A stretch of DNA of 19,572 bases. It comes from Apodospora peruviana. Lineage: Eukaryota; Ascomycota; Sordariomycetes; Sordariales; Lasiosphaeriaceae. A model generated the notes under the pieces. It was not told the origin of the DNA and did not search any database. It saw only the letters and a list, made by a program, of their open reading frames with translations. Both the position numbers and the translations under genes were made by a program. The stretch is from contig JAUEDM010000016.1 of NCBI GenBank assembly GCA_033439685.1, positions 1 to 19,572 on the forward strand. The letters are read 5' to 3'. Positions within the stretch are counted from its first letter, which is position 1. Each line of letters begins with the position of its first letter. Positions 11,470 through 19,572 of the stretch are shown piece after piece.

Positions 11470-12166
11470 TCACCACAACACTCTCCGCCGGTAAACATTC
11501 TTCTCCTCGGCGTCGTGGATCCTCTGTAGTTCCTCCTTGATGAGCCTGCGCCGTTCTTGCCGGCTCACAGGTTTCTCGGGCTTTTCGGGATGTTCCACCG
11601 CAGTAGCTGACCATGAAGCCTGCCCCTCACTTTTTGACTGCTGCTTCTGTTTCTGTTTCTGTTTCTTAGTCTTCCGCGTCGTCGCGTTGGCGCCTCCTGC
11701 TGCGGCTGGTGATGGCTTGTCATTTGCGTCCTTGTTGTCGGTGTTCCTGGACTCTACACCTGCAGCTCCCCCCTCACCCTGGGCGGTGGTGGGTTTGGCT
11801 TCTACCACGGGTACTCCATTTTTGTCTTTCCTCAGTCGTTGTTGTTTTCGCTTCCCTGCATACTGGTAGTAATCGTAATCGTCCTCCTCAACCTCGACAA
11901 TCGTGCCATCCGGGAGCTCGGTCGTCGATTTCTTGAACTGGTCGGGCAGAAAGATGAGCGGTTGCGGTCTGGACTCCGGTTTAATGGCGGCTCGGAGATC
12001 GCGCAGTGTCCGCTGCTGGATCGCGTACCCGCTGAGGAAGAGGGCCGCGGTGAAGATGAAGACTTGCAAAACTCCGTTAGCGTCGCATCCTCACACCAGG
12101 AGTCAAGCAGAGCTTACTGATGCCGGAGGAAAGGACAATGGAAACCTGGGACGACGTGAGTAACAT
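11470..12166 (-). CDS. Uncharacterised fungal protein with N-terminal membrane anchor
   Basis: Two exons: 12166-12118 (MLLTSSQVSIVLSSGI) and 12062-11470, with intron 12117-12063 (55 bp, donor gtaagc, branch gctaac, acceptor gcaag). Together they give 213 aa and an unbroken frame. The intron splits the hydrophobic segment, and splicing yields one continuous membrane anchor at about residues 8-32 (ending LFLSGYAIQQ), which supports the model. After it come RTLRDLRAAIKPESRPQP, an acidic Tyr-rich patch (EVEEDDYDYYQYAGKRK), a low-complexity middle with Lys/Gln repeats, and a basic, probably helical C-terminus (SRQERRRLIKEELQRIHDAEEKN). The order suggests a single-pass protein with a charged soluble tail, perhaps in mitochondria or ER. 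I do not recognise a named family and assign no function. It is divergent from PRP38, whose ATG is 489 bp away. Confidence 0.78.
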
Positions 12167-12655
12167 GGTATTTCGCCTCTCTTCCTCTGTGCGCCCCACG
12201 GTGGCCAGCAGGTTGGGATGAAATATTGTCGATACAGAACTGAGTGTTGTGGACTTGAAAACCCAACAAAGGAGTAGTTCGCAGATCTTAATGCAGCTTT
12301 CCGTCTGACAAGAAATGGATATGTGCACGTGTAATGGTCATGACATAAGAGCAAAAAGGGGCCCCTCTTCCCTTTTCCTGTCTTGTTCTGCCTTGATTCG
12401 CATTTCCAAACAAACTGATCCCTTGTTGGACGGGCAACCAGCGTCTTATCGCTTATCGACGCACCGATTGCCTGCCGCAACCCGACCCTTGGCGCATTTG
12501 ACAGTGGGGTTTTGCGACGACAATGAAAAGGAATGTGGGGGAAGCTCTCCTCCCCACTTTAGCTGTCTCTCCAGACTCCAGCCACTGAACATTCCCTCTT
12601 TGACAAACAACACTTCACAAAAACAACAGAAGACGAGAGACAAAAAAAGGATACA
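12167..12655. promoter_or_regulatory. Shared divergent promoter region
   Basis: This 489-bp spacer separates the start codons of the uncharacterised membrane protein (-) and PRP38 (+), so it must hold both promoters. The PRP38 side is A/C-rich just before the start (acaaaaacaacag...gatacaATGagc), a typical fungal leader and start context. No TATA box or specific factor site stands out. Confidence 0.55.
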
Positions 12656-13489
12656 ATGAGCAAATCAGAATATCACCGCGCCGATGAGCGGCGCTTCCTC
12701 GACGAGCGCGGCAGCTCCGGCCCGCTCGCGCCCAACGGCCTCAACCCGGCCACCATCATGGAGAAGGCGGTGCGCGAGCGCATCGTCGACAGCTACTTCT
12801 ACAAGGAGCAGTGCTTCGCTGTCAACGAGGCCGACATCGTTGACCGCGTCGTCGAGCACGTCGATTTCATCGGCGGCGTCTACGGCACCGTCCAGAAACC
12901 GACCCCCTTCCTCTGCCTCGCCTTCAAGCTGCTCCAGCTCGCGCCCAGCGACGCCATCATCGACGAGTACCTGAGCTTCGGCGGCGAAAAGTTCAAGTAC
13001 CTCCGCGCGCTCGCCCTATTCTACATCCGCCTGACGCGCCAGGACAAGGACGTCTACACCCTGCTCGAACCCTTTCTCGAGGACCGGAGGAAGCTGCGGC
13101 GCAAGGGCCGCGCCGGGACGAGTCTCATGTACATGGACGTGTTTGTCGACGATCTGCTGACCAAGGACCGCGTGTGCTCGACGAGTCTGTGGAAGATGCG
13201 GAAGCGGGATATCTTGGAGGACCTCGAGCTGCTGGAACCGAGGGTCAGTCCGCTGGGGGATATTGAGGATTTGTTGGACGAGATGGACGAGGTGGATGGC
13301 AATGGGGAAGTACGAAATGGGGATGGGAATCATACGGACGGTGATGATGATGGCAGCAGCGAAGGCGAGGTGCGATCAAGGAGGTGGAGGAAGTCTTCAG
13401 CTGATCGATTGTCTCCACAAGGAGGCGACAGCATGGATATTGATGGGCCGGATGACCGTCGTCGATCGAGCGGAGAGAGGAGCCCATGA
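12656..13489 (+). CDS. PRP38: Pre-mRNA-splicing factor 38 (PRP38 / PRPF38A homologue)
   Basis: PRP38 is a component of the U4/U6-U5 tri-snRNP needed for spliceosome activation and 5' splice-site release. This is one uninterrupted 277-codon frame without introns. The N-terminal two thirds is the PRP38 domain: NGLNPATIMEKAVRERIVDSYFYKEQCF, DIVDRVVEHVDFIGGVYG, QKPTPFLCLAFKLLQLAPS, FKYLRALALFYIRLT, YTLLEPFLEDRRKLR, and MYMDVFVDDLL, all in the family order. The C-terminus from about residue 200 is acidic (DIEDLLDEMDEVDGNGE), then Arg/Ser-rich with RRSSGERSP, matching the charged tails of other PRP38 proteins. Start context atacaATGagc is good. Length fits the fungal range. Unlike the two genes on the left there are no frameshifts. 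It converges with the amidotransferase gene. Confidence 0.96.
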   Translation: MSKSEYHRADERRFLDERGSSGPLAPNGLNPATIMEKAVRERIVDSYFYKEQCFAVNEADIVDRVVEHVDFIGGVYGTVQKPTPFLCLAFKLLQLAPSDAIIDEYLSFGGEKFKYLRALALFYIRLTRQDKDVYTLLEPFLEDRRKLRRKGRAGTSLMYMDVFVDDLLTKDRVCSTSLWKMRKRDILEDLELLEPRVSPLGDIEDLLDEMDEVDGNGEVRNGDGNHTDGDDDGSSEGEVRSRRWRKSSADRLSPQGGDSMDIDGPDDRRRSSGERSP

Positions 13490-14391
13490 TTGTCAAAAGC
13501 ACAAACGGAGTGTACATATCATGCAGATGCGTATGTTCTGGGATACTGGCACGATTACACCGAACAGCGACACCGATCTCAGCAGCTCTCGATCGCGGGA
13601 GTCAGGGACTGCATTGAAAGCGACCCACCTCCCTCTGACGATCTAGAAGTTCCAACCTCCAAAGAAATTTGTTGGATACGCAGAACACTATCCAAACAAG
13701 TGTGTGTTTCCAAGGCGATGAGTTCACGCCATGACTGCGCCATGACTGGTTCGTCTCGGTCTTCCGGGATAGCAGACCGACGACCGTCATGAGACATTGG
13801 CCGAGCCGACCGTATTGTATGGAAAAGAGGTTTGAAGAAGTGCGGTATCTGCCCAGTCACCGTGACATTCGAAGCTACAGACACCACAGGAGAGGGCTAG
13901 GTGGAAATGTTGATTTGGCAGTTCCCTAGGGCAGAAATTACTCGTGATGCCGTTTTACTGGGCTAGTTACCCGAGGAGAATGTGCTGCTTATCACGGCAG
14001 ACCAACTTATTGGACTTGTCAGCGGGTATATACTGATGTACTTGCCTTAGTTATTATAGACGAGGCAATTCTTTCGGACAAGCCTGATGAAATCGAAGCA
14101 AGTGGAAGGTCAGATAAAAGGAATTAAGGCTTATGAGAGGCCGGATGAAAAAGAACGAATCCAACATAATGTCAGATGAAGAAGAAATAAAGCTTATTCA
14201 TATGGCTTTCATTCGATATATATAAGCCGAAATTATCCGATTGATGAGACGATTGTACATCATCCAAGCAATAATGGTCGTCATGAATATACAATATAAA
14301 CGCTTGTTCTACCCGAAACTCAGCGCTCATCTAATATATACATGTACAGTTTTCATACAGTTCTCTCCAGTCACGTACAGCCAGAATCTAT
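13490..14391. other. Intergenic region between convergent PRP38 and amidotransferase genes
   Basis: No gene is seen. The first part is PRP38 3' UTR; the ORFs at 13490-13792 (+) and 13579-13887 (-) are mirror shadows of one another. The part from about 13,900 is AT-richer and holds an imperfect direct repeat of about 25 bp (GTCAGAT...AAGCTTA-like) at 14109-14133 and 14171-14196, plus a CCTTAGTTA motif at 14045-14053. Confidence 0.5.
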
Positions 14392-16188
14392 CTACGATTT
14401 TTTCTTGGTATTCATCGTCAGGCACTCAGACACCGCCCCAGCAACCTTGAGCAGCCTGGCATCGTCCCAATACTGCCCAATAAGCTGCAATCCAACAAAA
14501 CCTCCACCCCCTGGCGCCGCCGCGGCCTCAACTTCAACGGGGATACTAACAGCCGGCAACCCAGCCAAGCTAGCAGGCACGGTAAACACATCGTTCATGT
14601 ACGCCTTGGTCACATCTTTCTCCTGATCCAAAACATCATCCAGTAGCGGCGCCAGCGTCGGCGCCGTGGGACAGAGCAAGAAATCGACCTGCGTGGGACC
14701 AAACTTGTCCTCCATCGGTATGGACTCGGGCAGGTCGCTGAGGTCGAACTGCTGCTGCTGCTCTTCTTCCGTCTCACCCAGTAATGGGTTGGGCAAACGA
14801 AACGCTCGATCAAAGTCGCGCCGGACGACGCGACGTACTTTCTGCGCTTGTATAAAATAGTTGTCCATGGCCTCGGAGCTGAGGGTATATGACCCCAGCA
14901 GGATACGGCGCTTGACTTCGCGGCCGAAGCCTTGACCACGGGTGGCCGAGTAGAGCACATGATTGCTTCTGCCACCACTATCGCTCTTGTTCTCCTCCTC
15001 TGCACCAGGAAGAGGGATATTCCCATCTCTCTCGGCCGCGGCTGTTGTTGCTGCTGTTGCTGCTGCTGAATCTTCCGACGCGCGGAAGCCGTAGCGGACG
15101 CCGTCGTACTTGGCCAGGTTGGAAGACGCCTCGGCGGGAGCAATAACGTAATACGTCGAGAGCGCATGCCGCGTCGAGGGCAACGAAACCGGTACAATTC
15201 TTGCACCTAGCGATTGTAGAACCGAAGCTGCCGCGGCCCAGGCATCTCGGATCCGCGGGTCGAGCTCCTCGATATTGTACTCGAGCGGAAGACCAAACTT
15301 GATACCCTTCAACATCCCTTCCGTGCTGCTCGTCTTATCATCTTGGTTGTAGTGATATCCTTCCCTACCGGCGGAGCACCGCTTCCTCGCCGCAGCCGAC
15401 AAGCTCGTGGGATCCTTGGGGTCGTGCTCCGCCCACAGACCGCTCACAATCACCAGCCTAGTAACCGCATAAACAGACCGCGCCAGCAAGCCCACCGTGT
15501 CGAGCGAGTTAGCGTACGGCACCACGCCGTGCCGCGATAACATCCCGTACGATGGCTTGAAGCCCACCACGCCGGTATACGCGGCCGGCAGGCGGACCGA
15601 GCCGCCCGTGTCGGTGCCGAGGGCGACGTCGGCGTCGCCCACCGCGACCGCGACTGCGCTGCCTCCGGAGCTGCCGCCCGCGGAATGGCGGAGAACAACA
15701 ACACCGCTACCAATGTCATCCCCTTTATTGTCCTGCTCTTGTGCGACGGCGCCAAAAGTAGAGTACGTCGAGTGGCTGCCCATACCGAATTCGTCGAGGT
15801 TGGTCTTGCCGACCACCACGGCGCCGCGCGCGCGCAGCTGCGTCACGATGGTCGCCTCGAAGGGGCTGCGGTAGCCCATTAAAAATGACGAGGCACATGT
15901 CGTTTGTAGAGAGAAAGAATCATCCATTGCCGCCGCCGTGGCAATGTTGTCCTTGACTGCTAGGGTGAAGGCATCTTGCCCCAGTCTGTTGTTTTCTTCG
16001 GTTATGACTGACGGAGAGACTGCAAATAAATCAGTCCAATCTGCATAATGCAGTTAGGTAGGATAATTGACTGACTGACCTTTTGATATAAAGTGATGTA
16101 GTAGGCGCCGCCGCTGGGAAACATTTTCCGATGTCGAGCTCACATGGCACAGAGACAGGCCCCGGAGCAATCCGGCTCTGGCGGACAT
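14392..16188 (-). CDS. HER2: Mitochondrial glutamyl-tRNA(Gln) amidotransferase subunit A
   Basis: This is the amidase subunit of the GatCAB/GatFAB complex. It releases ammonia from glutamine to convert Glu-tRNA(Gln) to Gln-tRNA(Gln) in the mitochondrial matrix. Exon 1 16188-16080 encodes a basic presequence (MSARAGLLRGLSLCHVSS...QRRRLLHHFISK). Intron 16079-16020 is 60 bp. Exon 2 16019-14392 gives 578 aa in total. The amidase signature is complete: catalytic Lys59 in AVKDNIAT, GGSSGGS at 151-157, and nucleophile Ser177 in GTDTGGSVRLPA, followed by YTGVVGFKPSYG and RHGVVPYANSLDTVG. Near the C-terminus are FLLCPTAPTLAP and VPASLAGLPAVSIPV, also typical. A few extra residues (AAAMDDSFSL) lie between the Lys motif and TTCAS, and there is a Glu/Gln run (EEEQQQQQ). 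The frame is unbroken. A second in-frame acceptor (exon from 16040) would add seven residues. Confidence 0.93.
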
Positions 16189-16234
16189 GTGAGTAATGAC
16201 TAGCAGAACAGTACACTCCGCATTCAATTGGATC

Positions 16235-16264
16235 GGTCTCGGTCTCGGTCTCGGTCTCGGTCCC
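16235..16264. repeat. GGTCTC hexamer tandem repeat, five units
   Basis: Four perfect GGTCTC units and a fifth GGTCCC lie 47-76 bp upstream of the amidotransferase start codon (reads as GAGACC on the gene's strand). This is probably 5' leader or core promoter. The repeat is a likely site of length polymorphism. Confidence 0.8.
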
Positions 16265-16387
16265 AGCGCACCATTGTTCTGTCGTCAGTTCTTCGTGTCG
16301 GAGAGCTTTGAGTGTTGTGGGTTTGAAGCTCGGAAGCTCAACCGCTGCACACCCGCGATGCGATTGGGTTTGGGACCCGCGACTATA

Positions 16388-16400
16388 AGGGTTAGGGTTA
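16388..16400. repeat. Short interstitial telomere-like sequence
   Basis: AGGGTTAGGGTTA contains two units of the TTAGGG telomere repeat used by most filamentous fungi. It is too short to indicate a former telomere and may simply act as a factor-binding site upstream of the amidotransferase gene. Confidence 0.4.
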
Positions 16401-16762
16401 CTCATGCGAGCAGCTTGAAGTAAGTAATCCGTACGGATCATCCATTGCATTGGATGATACGATACCTACACGGATATGAATACAAGTTGGACTTACTCAG
16501 ATGACTTCAGACTGAGAGATTTTGAGAACCAACAGACTACCATAGCTACCTAACAATTTTCAATTGTCAGAAGTGGATGAATTACTTTGATAATATTAAG
16601 CAACGAATATTAAGGTAGTTATGTATCCTGAAAACCCACCCAGTTCCCCTCTCTATGGTATCAAACTATAAACCGGATCATCGGTGTGTTAAAAAAGTAA
16701 ACGGACCCTTTTTTCACAACTTTACAAAAAAACCCTTCAAAAACTCCCTATACAAGACAACT

Positions 16763-18141
16763 TCACTTGCGACCCTTAAGGTGCCACTCAAATACCTTCT
16801 CAAACAAAGCCTTGCCACCGCCGACCACCGTATCGCCGTGACACGGCACAATGGTATTAAAGTCCCACGCAGCCACCCTCCTCACGCTCGTATTGAATCC
16901 ATCTCTGTTCTTGCTGCTGGCCGCGTACCACAGGAACCGCTTCTGCCACTTTGCCTCTCCCTGCGCGGACTGCAACGACATGAAGATCCTGGCCAACAGG
17001 CCGGCATTCTTCGGCTTGTCGGCCTCAGGCATGCACGAGTACTGCTCGTCGGCCGGCAGATTGAACAGCAGATCGGCCTGAATAAGCACCCTGTCGGGCT
17101 TGTAGAAGAAGGCGAGCTCCTTGTTCGGGTGGCTGTCGAAGAACTCGTACTCAAAGTCGGCGTCGAAATCGGGTGCGATCTTGATATCGCGCTTGTTCTT
17201 GGCCGTGAACACCGCGGCAAAGGGTTCCTTGCCGACGTTCTTGTTCTCGGGGCTCAGGCTCATCTTAGCCCGTTTCTCCGGCAAACCCTCTGGGCCGACA
17301 AGGACAGCGTCGGGGTAGGCTTGGGCCCACTCCGTGACGAATATGTGGTGTTCAATGTCCGGGGCGACAATGTAGCGGACATTCCCGCCCAGCTCTGCAA
17401 CCTTGGCCTTGGCTTCCGGGGTAAGTGCAACGGGTGAGAACACGGCGAGTGCGCCAGATGTGAGTCTCACTAAAAAATTCCTGTTAGCGGATGACGATAG
17501 GTCCGGAGATAGGGTTGATGAGAGTGGGTGTCTTACCAAGAGTACCCCGGCCGCCAACCGGAAGCCTTCCGAAGCGTGAAAAGGGTACGGAAAAGGTAAC
17601 TATGTTGGGAGTGATATTCCTGATAACCATCACCTCGGATGGGTTAGAAGGTGCGAGTTTGGAACCCATTGTGTTGTTGGTGTTACTAAAGGGACGATGC
17701 GAGGCCCAGAAAAAGGTGATTGAAACTGCTGCTGCGGCAGTGGCGAAGAGAAGACGGGCGCGGAGAGCTCGTCTGGGGGTTCTCCGTGTTGCAAAGGTCG
17801 ACCGCTTTGACTGATGTGTGCGACAGGCGGTTGTCGTTGATATAGCTCTGGATGTTTTTGGTGCGAATAGTGAGGCAGAAGGAGCTCGGGTACTGAGTAA
17901 GCGGTGCTCAATATGAAAGGCCAGTGGCTTTCGCGGGTGATGTTGATTAGGTCGATGCTTCTTTGTTCTTAGTGATGGCTTGCTTGATGCTGCTGGCTGC
18001 GGATGAGAATGGTGACGGGGGAAAAAAGCACAGGTGAAACCCAGCACGTTTAATACAGATAAAATCTTGGGTCGGGAAACTTACATGTCCGAAGCTATCT
18101 CTGAAATTGAGAGAGGGAGCTGGTCGTCGTGGTTTCCACAT
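16763..18141 (-). CDS. DUF4336 family protein with probable mitochondrial leader
   Basis: The DUF4336 family has a metallo-beta-lactamase-like fold and no settled biochemical function. Model: exon 1 18141-18085 (MWKPRRPAPSLNFRDSFGH), intron 18084-17997 (donor gtaagt, acceptor cgcag), exon 2 17996-17537, intron 17536-17470 (67 bp, branch gctaac), exon 3 17469-16763; 407 aa. The domain begins near residue 135 (SEVMVIRNITPNIVTFSVPF, FGRLPVGGRGTLVRLTSG). It includes NVRYIVAPDIEHHIFVTEW, VGPEGLPEKR, and a C-terminal TIVPCHGDTVVGGG. The first 128 residues are rich in Arg, Ser and Thr (SRAISTTTACR, RRTPRRALRAR) with one hydrophobic segment at about 100-117 (LLFATAAAAVSITFFWA), suggesting a mitochondrial presequence and inner-membrane anchor. 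The only other ATG in this frame before the domain is Met129 (acacaATGggt, start at 17669), which would give a 279-aa soluble form. The domain assignment is firm, the leader exon less so. Confidence 0.82.
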
Positions 18142-18917
18142 CGTGAGGCTGTGTGTGTTGGAAACGGGCCCTTGCCCGATTCCAAATCAAATACCTGGAA
18201 GGTAACAAGGCAGGTTGAGCCTCGGGACAGGCTATGAAAGCAATGAAACGCTGTCTTGGCGATTGAAGCAGTCCTCTGGGCGGTTGACGTATCGGTGCGT
18301 GCGGTGGAGTGGTTGCAACTTGTATGTTCCCATCAAGTTCCCAACGAACCCTGTAGAACTTTGGACCCTGCAGTTATTTGGAACTTTGGAATCGAAGACC
18401 CATCGTGCCAGTCTTCTTTCGCAAATGGACGTTTACGGAGCTAGCGCTTGGAAGCTGTCGGGTGCTGACATCATGCCGAGCGAGCACGCGATGATCTGGG
18501 GGGCATTGGGGCCGTTCTGGACCCTTAACCCCTGCGGCGGCGCCCAAGCTTGGAGCTTGGCTGCTTGCGATATCGATGGCTGTGGCCTAGCGGCTAGCGC
18601 CGAGGTTCCCTCTCGGTAAGTTCTTACACTTGATGCTGCACATGCGTATCGCGTATTCCGGCGGTACGCATGCTGAATCTGGACGATTATTAATTCCCCT
18701 GGTCGGGACTCGCTCCTGAACCTCACCGAAAACCGACAAAGCTGCTGCTGCAATTACCAGGCTACCAATATCTTAAATTAACCTTGCAAATTCCAAATAA
18801 AACCCACTATCTCCATCTGGACGAATACTCAATGATGTGTAAGCACCTATCCAATAGAATCGAAACAAACCCGAGTTATAATATCATAAACCGAAACAAA
18901 ACAAGACAACAAAACCT
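18142..18917. other. Intergenic: promoter of the DUF4336 gene and 3' UTR of the last gene
   Basis: No supportable gene. The ORFs at 18215-18619 (+) and 18433-18753 (-) lie antisense to each other and match nothing. A short inverted repeat GGCCTAGCGGCTAGCGCC occurs near 18585-18602. The region from 18,760 to 18,917 is A-rich and probably 3' UTR. Confidence 0.45.
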
Positions 18918-19572
18918 TCAAATCTGAAATCTCCCAACCACTCGGTCCCCCCTGAATGCACCACCACGCCAGTCGAACCAACCTCCATCAGCCACAAGTG
19001 TCTCTATTGTATCCCGACACCAATCCCTCACCCTCCCGTAGACAGGCCAGATCAACCCTTCCCATAACCACATCGCAGTCGGGCTTATCCATGCCCATGA
19101 TGCCCTCATCGCCGGCAGCCCTCGTCTCGCAAACAACTCTCTCCCCAGGCCATTCATCAACCCCTTCATCCGGCCCACCCCCTTTGACAACCAATCCCTA
19201 GCTGCTGTCGTGCCCATCCATTCTCGCACTGGTTTCACCATCTTCTCTTCCAACGCGCTCACCCCACGGAAAACCTGTTCCCTGAACCAGTTCCCGAGCA
19301 CACCAGTCCACGCCTTCACTCCTGGTACAGCACGTAATGAACCCCTTACGGCACCGATCCATCCCTTCACATCTGGTAGTGACATCTTCACGTCCCTCCA
19401 CCACGTCTTCACCACACCACCACGCCCAAACCGCCTCAACCAACCGCCAACCCGCCCGACTCACCCAATGCCCCAGCCTCTCCCACTCCAGCATCATCCC
19501 AGCGAAGCTGATACCCCTAGCATATCTCCACAAGAGCCAGTACGTCGGCGCGTAGACGAGCCTAAAGTCCAC
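18918..19572 (-). CDS. Trp-rich probable membrane-associated protein, 3' part of gene (partial)
   Basis: The gene enters from the right edge. From 19572 the minus strand reads VDFRLVYAPTYWLLWRYARG and continues to GHW near 19465. A second frame then continues from about 19439 to TGA 18918-18920, giving RGGVVKTWWRDVKMSLPDVK and onward to GRFQI. The two frames must be joined either by a 58-bp intron (19464-19407, good GTGAGT donor but no branch site or pyrimidine tract) or by a single-base indel near 19440-19460. The product is rich in Trp and Arg/Lys with several amphipathic stretches and one hydrophobic stretch near ASWAWISPTAMWLWEGLIW, so membrane association is likely. I do not recognise the family. 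Confidence 0.5.

Larger units (their letters stand above)
16189..16762. other. Intergenic: amidotransferase promoter and DUF4336-gene 3' UTR
   Basis: No gene is seen. The GatA-proximal part holds a GGTCTC tandem repeat and a two-unit telomere-like string. The part near 16,500-16,760 is AT-rich and presumably the 3' UTR of the upstream minus-strand gene. The ORF at 16031-16450 (-) is a shadow frame of the GatA leader and promoter. Confidence 0.5.

Noticed and set aside
16031..16450. 139-codon minus-strand ORF beginning upstream of the amidotransferase
   Set aside because: It is in a different frame from the presequence, its TETETE run comes from the GGTCTC repeat, and its C-terminal part overlaps the better-supported leader exon.
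17484..18047. Starting the DUF4336 protein at the top of its long second-exon frame (18047)
   Set aside because: That codon is GTG, not ATG, and lies inside the predicted intron. The in-phase leader exon at 18141-18085 or the internal ATG at 17669 are better starts.
18215..18619. 134-codon plus-strand ORF
   Set aside because: No recognisable motif, mirrored by an antisense ORF, and located in the promoter of the DUF4336 gene.

Overview
The window looks like nuclear DNA of a filamentous ascomycete, most likely a Sordariomycete. The evidence is short GT-AG introns (55-104 bp) with CTRAY branch sites, GC-rich codon choice, small intergenic TACCTTAGGTA-type palindromes, and a gene set typical of that group. 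No tRNA, rRNA, CRISPR array, transposase or reverse transcriptase was recognised.

Layout: (1) 3-236 (+) is the 3' end of an unidentified gene encoding a C-terminal membrane anchor. (2) 360-745 is an uninterrupted run of 386 G, probably an assembly artefact. (3) 2323-3733 (+) is a four-exon cAMP-dependent protein kinase (PKA) catalytic subunit. (4) 4814-8461 (+) is a two-exon GRAM/TBC Rab-GTPase activating protein of the GYP2/TBC1D8-9 type. Both (3) and (4) are clearly recognisable but are cut by many single-base indels and have no nonsense substitutions. (5) 8462-11469 is a 3-kb stretch with no recognisable gene. (6) 11470-12166 (-) is an uncharacterised small membrane-anchored protein, divergent from (7) PRP38 at 12656-13489 (+), a tri-snRNP splicing factor. 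(8) 14392-16188 (-) is the mitochondrial glutamyl-tRNA(Gln) amidotransferase A subunit. (9) 16763-18141 (-) is a three-exon DUF4336 protein with a probable mitochondrial leader and one membrane segment. (10) 18918-19572 (-) is the 3' part of a Trp-rich, probably membrane-associated protein of unknown identity.

The genes are an ordinary mix: cAMP signalling, Rab traffic, pre-mRNA splicing, and mitochondrial translation or metabolism. They are separately transcribed and I see no biosynthetic cluster or defence system. The most striking signal is regional. About 21 single-base indels fall in about 4.7 kb of coding sequence in the left 8.5 kb (next to the poly-G run), and none in about 4.4 kb of coding sequence between 11.4 and 18.2 kb. 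A local consensus-quality problem is the likeliest cause; decay of two neighbouring genes is the alternative. I found no convincing new biological system. The best leads are the disrupted kinase and GAP, the in-frame alternative splice acceptors in the amidotransferase gene, and the unexplained 3-kb gap.
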